Part shown: piece after piece, positions 34,536 to 48,139 of the stretch
Layout: each line of letters starts with the position of its first letter
Numbering within the stretch: position 1 is the stretch's first letter
Assembly (NCBI RefSeq): GCF_021134715.1
Contig: NC_060024.1
Span: 8,990,001-9,054,000 of the forward strand
DNA length: 64,000 nucleotides
From: Daphnia pulex
Lineage: Eukaryota; Arthropoda; Branchiopoda; Diplostraca; Daphniidae
Direction of reading: 5' to 3'
Made by a program: the position numbers and the translations under genes
Notes under the pieces: model-generated
Databases searched by the model: none
Seen by the model: only the letters and a program-made list of their open reading frames with translations
Told to the model about the DNA's origin: nothing

Positions 34536-37500
34536 ATGTCAACAGCGGTGCTCTATACAAAGGTTTGTTGTCTTTGTTCTTCAAACTTCCTCAATTGCAC
34601 CTATGCCCTCATTTCCTTCCTCAACCATTTATCTCGGTAAACTTTGTGGCTTAGCCAAGCACAAGAATTTGTATAAACTTTTTTTTACTCAAACACCAGA
34701 ACAACAAAGTAAAAACTATGATTTTGTTAGTATTGAAATGCAGAGGAAAATAATTACAGTTGTATAAAATTGTGTTGGCAGTAAAATTAAAGCATTGGCA
34801 CATTAAATTAATGTATGCTCTTTCAAAAACATTTACTTCGTAATGTGTAAAAATCATATAGGTGGTTATTGATTCTTGATCAGACAATTTGAGTGTTTGG
34901 ATGCGAGTTTTGAAGCTCATAGCTCAATAGTATTAGCTTATTTTATCCACCATTTGTAATCTGAGAATGCACTACTTTATTTTTGTCCTTTAGGGTGCAA
35001 AAGTATGGCTTCCTGATGCAACGGATGTCTGGAAAATAGGAGAAATTCTGGAGGATTTTAAATCAGACTCTCTAAAGCTGCTACTAGACACAACAGAAGT
35101 AAATTTTTATTGATCTTACTTTTTGACAACATAAGTTATTACATTTTTTATTTTCTATTTTTCAAAAACAGACAATTGAACTCAATGTAAAAGAAAGCAA
35201 ACATCTGCCACCACTTAGAAATCCAGAATTTTTAATTGGTGGAAATGACCTCACGTCACTTTCATATCTGCACGAACCCGCTGTCTTGCATACGCTGAAA
35301 GTTCGTTTTATGAACTATAATGCGATCTACACGTATTGCGGTAATTCATGATTCAGAAAAAAAATTTTCGTCAGCATTCCAATTTTAACGTTATGTACTT
35401 TTCCCCCTTCTTTCCAGGAATTGTTTTGGTCGCAATTAATCCTTACCTAGAGCTGTCGATCTACAGCCAAGATACTGTGTTGGCGTACAGAAACAGAAAC
35501 CAGTATGGAAGTCTGGATCCCCACATCTTCGCTGTGGCTGAAGAGGCATTCACTAAAATGGAAAGGTAACAAATACTTGAGGATAAAAAACTAAATGTAT
35601 TACCTAAAGCTTTAAAAAAATCTTTGTTGACACATTAGGGAAAGCCAGGACCAATCTATCATTGTTTCGGGTGAATCAGGAGCAGGCAAAACGGTGTCTG
35701 CCAAGTACGCCATGCGCTATTTCGCTACAGCCGGAGGATCAGCTACTGAGACGCAAGTGGAGCGTAAAGTTTTAGCTTCCAGTCCCATCATGGAGGTAAA
35801 ATTTCTATTGTTTTCACTATTTTGTTCAACTCCCCATGACGAGATGGTTTGAATCTATACAGGCCATTGGCAACGCAAAAACCACGAGAAACGACAACAG
35901 TTCGCGATTCGGAAAATACATTGAACTAGGTTTCAATAAAGACTATCACATCCAAGGTGCAGGCATGCGCACTTACTTGCTGGAGAAATCGCGTGTGGTT
36001 TTCCAATCAGCCGAGGAACGCAACTATCACATCTTCTACCAGTTATGTGCGGCTTCCTCGTTACCTGAAATGGCGTACCTACAATTGCAGCACCAAGACC
36101 ATTTCTCATACACTCGAAAAGGTAACTGCCCCACAATCGACGGTGTTGATGACCTGGCCGAGTTTCAAGAGACCCGTCGCGCTTTGACGCTTCTCGGATT
36201 CAGTGAAGACCAACAGGCGGATATGTTTCGAATATTTGCGGGCCTTTTACATCTGGGTAACGTCACGATTGTCGACGCCGATCATGAAGGAAGTAACATT
36301 CCAAAAACTGACACTTATCTGGCCTCGTTTTGTTCATTGATGGGACTTGACGTAGCTTCAAGTGAAGAACTTCGAAAGTGGCTATGCTTTCGCCAAATTG
36401 TTAGCATGAAAGAAGTCTTCACTAAACCGATGACCAAAGCAGAAGCTTCCTTTGCGCGGGACGCATTGGCCAAGCATATTTACTCGCTTTTGTTTCAGAA
36501 AATTGTTACCATGATTAACAAATCACTTGCCAGTTCCAGCCGGCCTCACCGCTTCATTGGTGTTCTTGATATTTACGGTTTCGAGACATTTGAGTGGAAC
36601 AGTTTTGAACAATTTTGCATTAACTACGCAAACGAGAAATTGCAACAGCAGTTTAACCAACATGTCTTCAAGCTGGAACAAGAAGAGTACGTCCGAGAGA
36701 AGATTGATTGGACTTTCATCGATTTTTACGATAATCAGCCGTGTATTGACTTGATTGAGAAACCGTTGGGCATCCTGGATTTGCTAGATGAAGAATGTCG
36801 AGTACCCAAAGGAGCTGACAACGCTTGGGTTGAAAAGCTTTACACCAAATGCAAAAAGTACGAGCAATTCGTGAAACCTCGACTATCCAACACGGGCTTC
36901 ATTATCGTCCATTTCGCGGATCGCGTCGAGTATCAGTGTGCGGGCTTTGTCGAAAAAAATCGTGACACGGTTCTAGAAGAACAAGTGCAAATTCTACGTA
37001 GCAGCTCGAATGGAATTGTCCGGCAGCTAATTTTGGACGAAGAGTCGATTGTTGGTGCTCGTTCTCCTGCTGCAGCAGCTGCGGGATCGCGTAGTGTTGT
37101 CGGTACCGTTCCTCGAGGAGGTGGCAGCTTGTTAGTCCCTGGAGGTGGCGCAGGCCGACAGACCAACACCATGACAAAACAGAATCGTCGAACAGTTGGT
37201 TCGCAATTTAGGGAATCACTAACTCTTCTGATGAACACGTTAAATGCTACAACCCCGCACTATGTTCGATGTATCAAGCCCAACGATTCCAAAGAATCCT
37301 TCGTTTTCGAACCTCGCCGAGCAGTCCAGCAGCTTCGCGGTATTACAGTTTATTATTGAAATTCAATTTACTGTGTCTAATTATTTTGTTTTTGTTCAAT
37401 ATTTCAGCTTGTGGAGTCTTGGAGACTGTACGAATCAGTGCTGCTGGATTTCCGTCACGACTAACGTATGAAGAATTCATCGTCCGTTATCGAGTCCTGT

Positions 37501-40500
37501 TTCATAGCCGGCAATGTCAGCGGAAGCTGCGAGATTTGTCTGTTCAGAGAGAATCTTGTGAGGCAGTCCTCGCTACTCTTATAACCGAAGAAGACAAATT
37601 CAAGTTTGGAGCAAGCAAAATTTTCTTCCGTGCCGGTCAAGTTGCATACTTGGAGAAGCGCCGTACAGACAAATTAAGAGCTTGCGGAATTCTCATTCAG
37701 CGGATGATTCGTGGCTGGTTCTACCGAAAGCGCTACGTTAAGTTGCGACTGGCAGTTGTTGGCGTCCAGCGATTTTGTCGCGGTTACTTGGCTCGTTGTA
37801 AAGCTCAGCGCTTGAGAGAAACAAGATCAGCCATCGTTATTCAGAAACACGTCCGAGGATTTCTTAAGCGACGTTCTTATACCCGACTCCGTGAGAACGT
37901 ACTCCGTCTGCAGACGTATGGCCGTGGATTCCTGGCTCGCAAGAGATACCTGCAATTGGTGTGCAATGCCAAGGCAGTTATGATTCAAAAGATGGTTCGC
38001 GGTTTCTTAGCCAGACGACGTTATCTTCGTGCACGTAAGAGCATCGTCCTGTTGCAGTGCTGCTGGCGTCGTTGGTTGGCCCGTCGTCAATACAAAGCTC
38101 TTCGTTTGGAGGCCCGATCTATCGAGCACGTCAAAAATCTTAATAAAGGCTTGGAAAATAAGATTATATCCATGCAACAAAGAATTGAAGAGATGAACAA
38201 AGAGCTGATACCTCTTCGACAAAAGCAAAATGATTATGCCGAATTGAAGACCCAGTGTGAAGCAAACCGCGGATTAGCCAATGAGTTAAAAGTTTCTGTT
38301 GGGCGGATAGGTGAACTCGAACTCATGGTAAAACAATTGCAGACCCAACTGGATCGTGAGAGAGATGAAAAGATGGATCTCGTACAAGATCGCGAGAGGG
38401 TTGAAAAGCAAAATGAAGAGTTAAACGCTCAAATCGAAAATATTCAAAAAGAGCTCGTTGAGTCGACTGAAATCAACCAAACCCGCAGTCAGGAAGCCGA
38501 AGAATCCATCCTACGAAGACTGGACCAAGAACGAGCTATGCTGGCTCAGGAGTACGATCAAGAAAGAGCAGCCTACCAGAAGTTGCTTCAGGACTACCAC
38601 GAGCTGGAGGAGCGGTTTGAAGAAGCTGAAAGAGAACTTGAACGCCTTCATGAGGAACCAGGGAAAAGCAGCAAGAGTGAAACTATTCGTGGTCATTCTC
38701 GCAACGCTTCGAACGTGAGTACGCTCAGCAATACCAGTGAATTGATCGCAAATCCTGAAGATGATGGTGGTTATGGATCTGTTCGTCATGTTCCTAATCG
38801 GTCGGACAGCGAAGATGTTGGTCTGGTCCTCAAGCTACAACAGCGGTTGAAGACTGTTGAAAAAGACAAGGCATCATTGGCGACTAGGGTTGAAGAGTTG
38901 GAGCGCGAAAGTCCGACTGCCGATGTCAGGAGAGCTCAGGACATGATACGCTTGCAAGAGCTCGAAATGGAAAACGCCAAGATCAAAGATGACCTGAAGA
39001 ATCTTCGTCGTCAAGCTGCAACAGAGAATGAGGTTCAATTGCCCCGCAGTCTGGATATGCTGATGAGCCAATTCGATGCCATGTCCGACGAGCTCGATCG
39101 ACGACGAGAGGAATGTATTCAGCTGCGAACCGTGTTGGCTAACACGACTCTTGGAGGCGACATTGGTGAGCAAACTACACTGAACGCATCGCGTCTAAAC
39201 GGAGGAGAGCCGTTTGCTGAAGACAACGAGATTTTGATGGCTTTTGAATCTCAAAAGCGTATCATACGGCACCTAGAAAATGAATTACAGGAAGAGAAAG
39301 CCTCGTCTCAGCGGAAGATTCAAATTGAAAGAGAAGAAGTCGAACGTCTGCGATTGGATAATGAACAGCAGGCAAAGCTTCTTGCTGGGGCCTTACATCG
39401 GACGCCACAAGGACAAACCGATGCTGTCATGCAGCATGAAATTTCTCGACTCACGGCTGACAATTTGGATCTCCAGGAAAAGAATGATTTGCTATCCGAG
39501 CAACTCAAAAAGTACAGATCGCAGATGAAATTGGCGAAAAGGGTGAAGCAAGAGGGTGTACCTGCCGAAAATCAGGAAGCCAGCCCTGAAGTGCGTGAAA
39601 CAGTGCATTCGAGTCGCAGGAACGAAAGAAGCGAATCATCGCTGCCGGTTGTTCGTAAAAAGGAAACGAATTACCTTGGAATGTTTGATTTTAACATGGG
39701 CGACGAAAAGCAGATCGCCAGGAATCTCGTCTACGGTGAGTCCTTTTGGTGTTGTGACGAAATAAAGTAACTTCATAATGATTTTTTTGGTTTGAATTTC
39801 TAGAATTGAAACCACGCGTTGCGTCAACTCTGTTACCCGGTCTTCCGGCATACATCATTTTTATGTGTGTCCGACACGCAGATTACATCAACAGCGACGA
39901 TAAAATCAGATCTTTCTTAACTCTGATTATTAACGCTATTCGTCGACTCATTAAGAAACGATATGAGGATCTGGACACTTCAGTTGTCTGGTTAGTCAAC
40001 ACGTGCAGACTTTTACACAGTCTAAAGCAGTACAGTGGAGAAAAGGTATGTTTCAATTTGCAAGCGTTGCCCATCTAATTATTTAAATCATCTAATGTCA
40101 TGTAATTGATTTTCACAGACCTTCCAAGAGGAAAATACTCCGAAACAAAATGAACAATGTTTGAGGAATTTTGATTTGTCAGAATACCGACAAGTTCTTA
40201 GTGATATCGCTGTTTGGATTTATCAGGTGATTTTTTCTTAATCGTGAAACTAATTGAACTGATGAAATAATTGCAATTACTCTTAGGCGGTAATCAAATT
40301 TATGGAAGAGCGTGTTCAGCAGCTTATTGTCACTGCAGTGTTGGAACATGAAGCCATCTCTGGACTTTCTAGTCATAAGCAACCAGTAGGACAGAGCGGC
40401 CGAGCGAGGTAATTGATGATTTTTATCAGCCAAAAGTTTCCAATATTTACTATCTGGCAATTACAGATCGGGGTCAACGAGGGATACCACAAGTCCTGTT

Positions 40501-41199
40501 GATCCACAAGAAGCGATCGCACATTTGTTGCGCGAGTTAACCATTTTCCACCAAGTGTTGCAGTTATATGGCGTAGATCCGACGCTTATCGCCCAAGCTT
40601 TCCGCCAGGTATTTGCCTTCGTGCATTTATGTAGGTTACATACCATTCTTAATTCAATACTTAAATTTTATCTTTATTTTCAGGTGTTCTATTACATTTG
40701 TGCCTGTGCATTGAACAACCTCCTACTGCGTAAAGAAATGTGTCACTGGTCGAAAGGCATTCAGATTCGGTACAATATTTCCCATCTGGAACAATGGGTG
40801 CGTGACCAGCACATTCATGGACAGGACAGTATGAGTGCTACTATCGTAGATACCCTGCAGCCTATTATCCAAGCCGCACAGTTGTTACAAGCCAGAAAAT
40901 CCGACGACGACGTCAGTAACATTTGCACGATGTGTTCCCGGTTAACCAGCGCTCAGATCATCAAAATTCTGAATCTGTACACGCCAGCCGATGAATTGGA
41001 AGATCGAATTCCGATTTCTTTTATCCGCAAAGTGCAGGAAGAGCTGCAAAAACGAACCGACCACCAATCACAGAGCAAATTGCTAATGGATACCAAACAC
41101 GCATTTACGGTGCGCTTTCCATACAGCCCATCTTCTATCAAACTAGAAGACATAGACATTCCTGCCGTTTTAAATCTACCAATGCTGAAGAAGGTTTAA
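34536..41199 (+). CDS. MYO5: Class V unconventional myosin heavy chain (didum/MYO5)
   Basis: Twelve exons join in phase to about 1846 residues (MYO5A has about 1855): 34536-34562, 34994-35098, 35172-35340, 35418-35565, 35639-35795, 35863-37339, 37408-39735, 39804-40045, 40119-40226, 40287-40408, 40467-40608 and 40684-41199. The motor has P-loop GESGAGKT, switch [13 protein letters not shown], and switch II region [17 protein letters not shown]. Six IQ motifs follow (first [11 protein letters not shown], last [10 protein letters not shown]), binding calmodulin or light chains. Next are a long coiled coil for dimerisation and a C-terminal dilute (DIL) cargo-binding domain. Loop 2 carries an Ala/Gly-rich insert (SPAAAAAGS...GGGAGR). 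The protein moves vesicles, organelles and RNPs along actin. Confidence 0.96.
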
Positions 41200-44100
41200 G
41201 ATCATTTATCCCATGCAGATGTGCGTTATATTCTTATCGAAGCATTCCGTTGGTGTGTGTTAAGTATTGAGGAACGAAATGTGTTTGGCTGCAAACGTCT
41301 CGAAGCTAACTGCGGCCATTTGTTCTATTTCAAATAAGAAGAAATGCGTTATCATTGATACTAAGTACAAGAACAAACTGCAATGTTGCTTAAGAGAAGA
41401 ACAATGATCTGCCAAAGATTTCTGTTAGTGACCTGCTTTGGACTCACGATCTCTGCGAAAACAGAGACCAATATATTTATACTTACAAACGTAATTTTCT
41501 ATGCTTGTAGGATATGCCTGCAGCTATGGCCCAAGGTCGATCTATTGTTCGTTTGTTTTTTTTTTATTTTTTTTTTCATTTCTTATGTTCATTATTAAAA
41601 AAGTCCAAAGATGCTGTTCCGTTTCCGTAGTTCATGCACTATTTCCGTTCTGTTAGGCAGTTTGCGGGAATCCCCGTTTTCAAAATCATTCAGCCGTTTC
41701 ATTGTTGTGTTGATTTATTTAATCGAATACAGATTTGTGATTGCGATAATTTATATTATTTAATTTATTTTTGTTTTCACTCAAATTTTTACGTTACATC
41801 ACGTAACATTTTCTTAATAAGACGAAGGCTACATGAGAAATTTGCCTGCTAATGATTTGTAGCAATTAAAGGTGTGAGCTAGCTCTTGCTTCATGTTTTC
41901 AATCTCCCTAATGGCACTAGTAAAGATATAAGGGAAAATAATTCCTTTTTCATTCTCTTCAATCTTCATTCCTGCGCGCAAAAGACCTTGAATTTTTCCG
42001 TGACGCCATAACTAATTACTGTTAGTCATCAACTTCTCTCTGTAATCTAATTTGCCATTCTCGTATTCTATTCTCGAATTTCTTGTTGGTGGATCAATTT
42101 CCGCTGCTTGAGAGTTGGATCATGTTATCTGCATTAAATCGAGTAAAATGAAAATAAAACAATTTATGCGCAAGATACTTAAAAAAATCACGAATTACAG
42201 AGGCTTTTTGTGGCTTTGATTATTCTTATATTTCACGAAGAGGATGGAGATTAATTCATGGACCAAGAGACTGTTGGTCTAGGGGATTTTTGGAAGTAAC
42301 GCAGGTGTAATGAGAATTCCATAGACAAACAGGTCTCATCATAGTTGAAAATTGTAATTTGTAATGCCCGGTTTTTTGAACCAGTAGTAGCTCAACGACT
42401 TCGCCATCTAGAAGGGTAGGGATTCGAGGAAAATATGTGCGCCCACCCTAGATGGCGAAGTCGTCGAGGTAGGCCTACCACTGGTTCAATTTTAAAAACA
42501 GGGAATATACATATCCATTGTAATGTGCGCATCACCGAGTTGATTGTCATTATCATAAGTATAATTTGCATACTACCCTTGCATATCTGTTTGCAATTGG
42601 AAGTGCAATTGGAAGTAGCATTGCAACTTGCGTCACCTGTACACGCCTGCACATTTTCCGTGAAATGTGTCACCAACGGCTTTCCATACAATAGGAGGTT
42701 CCGCTGTTACATTAGCTTATCTTATTTATTCATGTTGTTAATGACGTAAGAGGTACATTATGAATTGCGAGATGTGTGTGTCATCCACTTTCAGCCATCA
42801 TCTATTTGTTAAATAGCTGACGCATTCTGCTTTGCAAAACTAAATTGAATTGAATCAAAGAAGATGATTTTCTCCCATTGATGGAACAGGAGGGTACGCT
42901 AACAAGATCTTATAGTCCGCGTATAAAGCTAATATCAGAATAAGAGTCTAAATGATTTCGTCGAATGAGAGCCAGAGACCAATTGACATGGATTTGCGCT
43001 TTCGTTGACAGTCTCAGGCTTTCAGGATAGAAAAAATAAAAAATCCCCAAATCCCTGGTGATTTGACCGAATAGCCTATCTGGATCATCCAGTCAGCCGA
43101 AAGCAAAGCGAAGAAACTTTTTCTTTTATGCAAAAAGAAAACGCACAACTCCCTTCACGCTTACGTAATACTTTTGTCAGTTACCTCCGTCCAATCGTAT
43201 GATTTCAATAAATTTTGCAATGAAAAAATCAAGGAAAAAATAGATTTGAATTAACAAAGAATCCTTAGACAGCAGTCCAGGACCCAAAAGGATTTAAGTT
43301 TTTATTTTTATTGCGCATTGAGTGCCATTTAAGTTTGCCGGATGTGTCAAATAATGCTCCTCATCAACTATCTTTCCACTATATCGTTCAATGACGTGTT
43401 ACGTTCAATCAAGTTTCTCCGCATCGAAAAAAGGGAATAAGCACACATGTTGCACTCGACATCGATCTCAATAGGTCACAGTGACTGGCGCACAGACTAT
43501 TTTTCTTTTTCGTGGTAGTACACAGAGTAAAGATGCCCTAACTCTTCTGCTTTTAGATTCCAAAGTATAGATCTCAGCGCGAAAGTGCGAGAAGGTGGAA
43601 TATTTTTGACACGCCTAGAGGCTTCAAGTTTAATTGGATTTTCCATCCATCCCATTGACAATAGTCATCGACTCGCCCAGATTGGTGGAGCCATATAGCG
43701 AGCACTTATGGCTAATTGGCTTCCATTTCAGCCAAACTAAATTGAATTTCTTTTACTACAACTGCTGCTGCTGCTGCTGTACACTCTTGTCGCGTCGTTT
43801 CTGAAATAAAATGCTATCGCCATCAGATTTCGGAAGCTATTTCCATCTATACGTCACAATGTCGTTTCTGCATGTGAGCTCTTCTCATCGCGAAAAGATT
43901 GAATGGCACCAGACAATATCGGAACAAAAAGGTGAGCAGCATGTATGTATATAAATAGTGTAGACCAACAGCGTCAAACTATATATATCTAGAGGAACAG
44001 AAATCTGAAGATGTCGTTCATGCATATTCCTTCCGCTGGTTAATCACAGCGGAATAAGGATTCGCGCAGTTTGAAAAAAGTATACAGTGTACGAAAGGTA

Positions 44101-46173
44101 TGATGAGGCAAGAAAACTTCCCTCCAAGTCTGAACTTGAGCATTACATATGGGCCACTGGTCTGGGACCAAACTGCTCCGGTATCTTAATCATAATTCGT
44201 TACTACACAGCGTTAAAACTTTCGTTTTAAAATCTTGAGGATTTAATCAGGATCAACGAAAATTAATTTGAAACTTAAAATATTTTTTATCCGGTGCGGG
44301 GGAATGCGCGGTATAGTGTCAACATTGATGTATCATCATGTGTCACTTAATTAGGTCATCGAACGTTCCCGCCCAACCCAAAGCTTTTAAATATCCTGCC
44401 TATTATTGAACATTCGATTAACCCAGTGTCCGCAGTGTTCACCTTTTCCTCATTCAATATGAACGTCACGAGCCCGCTATAGGCACTTCCGTTCACAGCG
44501 CTAATCAACAAGGACAAACGATGTTCTGAAAAATGCAGGTAAAAACGATTATAATCCGCCCACCGGCCACGGACTGACCTCAGTAACTTTATCCCTTCCC
44601 CCTCTATATCCATATTTGATTTCCTCTTTGCAGGCCTCTGTGTATACGCAGCTTTAATATATACACAGTATACTATACGCTACAGATACAGAGCCGATAT
44701 GTAGCTATCAGAATGTATTAGCTATTAGTCATATATCTAGTGGTCTAGAACAGCATATATTGGTGCATATGCAGGCATTGAAAAATCAGAGCGCAAGCGC
44801 ATCCCAACCATCGGTACCTACTCGTAAAACATAAATTGACCATGTACGTAGAATAACTTCTGACGTACATATTTCAAGTACTATCCAATTTTTCAGACCG
44901 CCCACGTTTTTGAAGGAAGACGTAAGCGCTTTCGATCTTTTTGTTGCAACACCTACAATACAGGACGTTGATGGAATATGTTTGCGCTGGGGACTGGGGA
45001 TTTTGTTTTCCGACAAAAAAGCAGAAATCATGGTCCGCCAATAATGATAGGCTATTTCGGGAGTCGAGAAATAAGTACGGTCGATTTACTGCTGGTCTGG
45101 CATTTGGTCGCAATTGACTGCAATAAGATTTACTGTACTGAATCAGCACATAATACTCCAGGAGTGCTCCTGGTATCGATAAAAAAAGTTTCCTTTCGTT
45201 ATAGTTTCAGCTAAGACTCGAAGAATTATTACCGTAACGCAAACAGAAATATGGATCAAACACAAGTGATTGTAAACAGCGATTGTAAACAGTGGCATTT
45301 ACAATGTGAAAAGTACAATTTCATACAAATACAAAATATGGGTACGCGGCTTTACTATAATAGTAATAACAATTTTATGGTAAATTATCATTCATTGATC
45401 GTCTGAATTTTAGAATAATCGATGTACAACAGCAACATCAAGGATGGAAATAAGTTTAAAATGTTCACTGACATTCAGATTTTTATTTAACTTTGAATTT
45501 GTATAAACGAAATAAGCGTCTAAAGGGTCTGGGGTGCCATGGAAATGGCAAAACATATGGACATGCGTTCGTTTTCTTCGTATACTTTCCCGGTCCCGCG
45601 TTATAGCCAGCAGAGAGCCTATACGCAACCCACTAATTCTTGCAACTGGAGACGATTATAGGAAATTGACGGTGTCAGCCATTTAAAGGTTTCACGTTTC
45701 CGTCAGAAATGTATAGCATCAAATTTGTTTCATTTCAAAAGGCAAAGGAAAGTTGCTTTGCAATCAAATCGGCTTACACAAGATATACGGCGATGGGAGG
45801 AAGAATGACGAAAAGTCTCTCAATTCAAAAGGACACAACCTGCGAGAGACAGACATATACGGTTGCTGTGTAGCACTATAGCTACCGATACTATAAGATA
45901 AGAATTAGGTAGATGCGCATCTTGATTAGAGCTCCCAATGGAATTTTCCGAAAAAATTCTGATGCGAAGAACCATCGCGGAGTCGCATGGCACATCACTT
46001 GTCATTTCCGGTGTTATAATAGACTTCATAATCCAAAGAGGCGAGACAAAAAGATAAAAAAGGCAACAAGACCGAAAAGGGGGAATTCTATATATACCAA
46101 GAAAGGAAAAGTATATATACACACATAATAAGTATCTGGAAAAAGTAGCAGATGAAATGATACAGCACTTGCG
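41200..46173. other. Myosin V 3' UTR and gene-poor DNA
   Basis: The first several hundred bases should be the myosin V 3' UTR (AATAAAA near 42153). Beyond that I see no supported gene. Open frames are short and lack splice or family context. A strong inverted repeat lies at 42366-42503. Confidence 0.5.
42366..42503. repeat. Fold-back element with about 55-base arms
   Basis: The left arm (42366-42420) and right arm (42440-42503) are reverse complements with small gaps. The best block is CGACTTCGCCATCTAG against CTAGATGGCGAAGTCG. Outer parts (CGGTTTTTTGAACCAGT against ACTGGTTCAATTTTAAAAAC) also pair. The loop is about 20 bases. It could be a miniature inverted-repeat element or a hairpin RNA source. 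No coding capacity. Confidence 0.8.
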
Positions 46174-46180
46174 TATAAAA
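46174..46180 (+). promoter_or_regulatory. TATA box of candidate secretory gene
   Basis: TATAAAA lies 73 bases before an ATG that opens a signal-peptide-encoding frame. Transcription would start near 46205, giving a short 5' UTR of about 40 bases. Confidence 0.45.
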
Positions 46181-46246
46181 GGGTTTCGTGTAAGGGTTTG
46201 GGTCTAGTGGTCGCACAGTAATTAATCAAAAGTCACCCAAGAGAAC

Positions 46247-48139
46247 ATGCTATGTCGTAACAAAGCTAACTATCTTCTACCCACATTTATTTCACTTCTT
46301 TTCGCGGGCTCCATTGAGCTGCTGGTACGCGCAGTTCCAAGCAGAACACGGATAACGAGGCCATCGAGACCGTCATCAGTAAGTATGATGGGGCGTTTCC
46401 TGCCAACAAAGACAAAAACAAAAAAAAAGTGGATGAAAGCAACTTGAAAATTCCGCGGAACAGCCATGCAACATTTCATTTTAGGTTTCCAACATATGAC
46501 GGTCATTTAAAGGATAAAAGATGACGAACAGCCAACTATCGCTCATTTGTTTCTGACCAGCTGAAACAGGTGCACGTAAAGAGCAGACAGTCTATTGATG
46601 TTAAATGGTAGCAATAATAAAAGAAAAATTATTTGATGGCATTAGATTTAAGGAACGACGTGGGCGTTATTGATGCAGGACATGGTGACGTATATCAGTC
46701 GAATGTGTTTTGAACCATTAAACGTATGGTAATCATGGTTCGTACGAATTATAGGACAGGTAATTAGTCGGAGTAAAAGCTATACGAATTACACACTCTC
46801 GTCTCGCTCTTGTCGAGTGTGAAAATTAAATTTGAAGGGGTATTAGTTTACATAAGTCCGTCATTTCCACTTTGGCCGCAATTAGGTATAACCAATGCAG
46901 CTGCTGCTGCTCGTATCTGATTTCCACAGTTACGCATGCACGTGAGATTACTGCTGGTGCTCAGTCAAGGAAATAAACCCCCTTTAATTCCATCCAGCAA
47001 TCTGCGAAGAAGTTGTCAAAACACAACATTCGCTTGAAAACACTCGAAATGTTATTGCATCGGAGACTAAAAAGTCATCCAGCTGTTACAAGTGCTGACA
47101 AAAAATTAACAACTGGAGGAGTTGAATATTTTAACCGAGTCGTCAAGAAGCTTAATTTTAATTCGATCTACTTCGGTATGTAAAGCGCGGAGGCGTCGTC
47201 GTTCGAACGAATTTAAAAAGCGCAGAATGTGTTGAATAAGTAAATCTCATGGGCGATATGTTCATCAAATTTCTCCGATATTGGGTACGGGATGGAGATT
47301 ACCGTTCCCAAAACTCGTTTCCCCATCTAACAAGATCTTATAAACGAAAATTATGCTGGGTGGATGAATTCCAGCTCGGGCTGTAAGCGAAAAGTTGTAG
47401 AGTTTCGAGACTTTCGTAACGAATTGAAGAATATCTGTAATTCCGCAACGATTATTCCTTCCGGTCCCAGTAGGCGTTTTGCTTATACTATGAGTGTCTG
47501 TGCTTATTGCCTAAAATAACATGATGGAATCCAGTATTGGAACATCAACGTGAATAAATATCGGGGGCGGTAAAAAAAAATAAACTTCCCCGAACGCTTG
47601 AAAAGTAATCCAAAAGTGTGTTTTGTTTTGTTTTGTTTTGTTCTCGATTCTTTCCTTGTGGTATTTATCGAGAACGCATCGATACCAATTATTCGTAATG
47701 TCGTTTCGTTATAAGCTCGTGTTAGCATATCGTAACCTATCTTCGTCTCTGACACCAAACGAGAAGCGAACAGCGTCGCCCTGACGTTTCTAAGAAGAGA
47801 TATAGTCTCTCTTTTCCATCCGACACACACAGCAGTGCTGCTCAGGCCAATAAGCCAACAAAGCATTTTCCAGCCGGTGACGTTTGTTAAAAAATATTAG
47901 CATAAGTTGGGCAAGTGAAATTGTTGAAGCATAAAAGGGAAAATTGCCACGAAGCTTTTACCAAAAAAAGAAAAAGAAAAAACACGTTACGGGTTCGCGC
48001 TACCGTACAGTTGCCAAATTGTTAAGGACAAATGTTATGCAGGAATTTTTCCATCAATATCCATCGAGCATCGACGGAAGTCGACCTTTCGGTAAATTGT
48101 TTGACCAGTAAATTTTTTATTTGGCTTTAGGAAAATAAT
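46247..48139 (+). CDS. Candidate secreted peptide precursor (unrecognised, model tentative)
   Basis: Exon 1 (46247-46378) starts at an ATG below a TATA box. It encodes a typical signal peptide (hydrophobic core YLLPTFISLLFAGSIELL, likely cut after VRA) and ends at a strong donor, GTAAGTATG. In phase 0, an acceptor after TTCCATCCAG opens exon 2 (46998-47175). That exon is Lys/Arg-rich, with dibasic sites AKK, HRR, DKK and VKK spaced as in neuropeptide precursors, and ends LNFNSIYF plus one base. Joining to an acceptor at 48130 would add Gly-Lys-stop, an amidation signal. Exon 1 is the best supported part; exon 2 is plausible; exon 3 was chosen because it fits. I do not recognise the peptide family. 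Total about 105 residues. Confidence 0.35.
47621..47640. repeat. (TTTTG)4 microsatellite
   Basis: Four perfect TTTTG units lie within the gene-poor region, inside the proposed last intron of the candidate peptide gene. Confidence 0.85.

Noticed and set aside
42359-42525. TTGTAATG as an 8-base target-site duplication around the fold-back
   Set aside because: The right copy is 14 bases beyond the end of the inverted-repeat arm, and the sequence is AT-rich, so coincidence is likely.
44356-44613. Minus-strand 85-codon frame
   Set aside because: No homology recognised, no splice partners or promoter; typical of chance frames in this gene-poor region.
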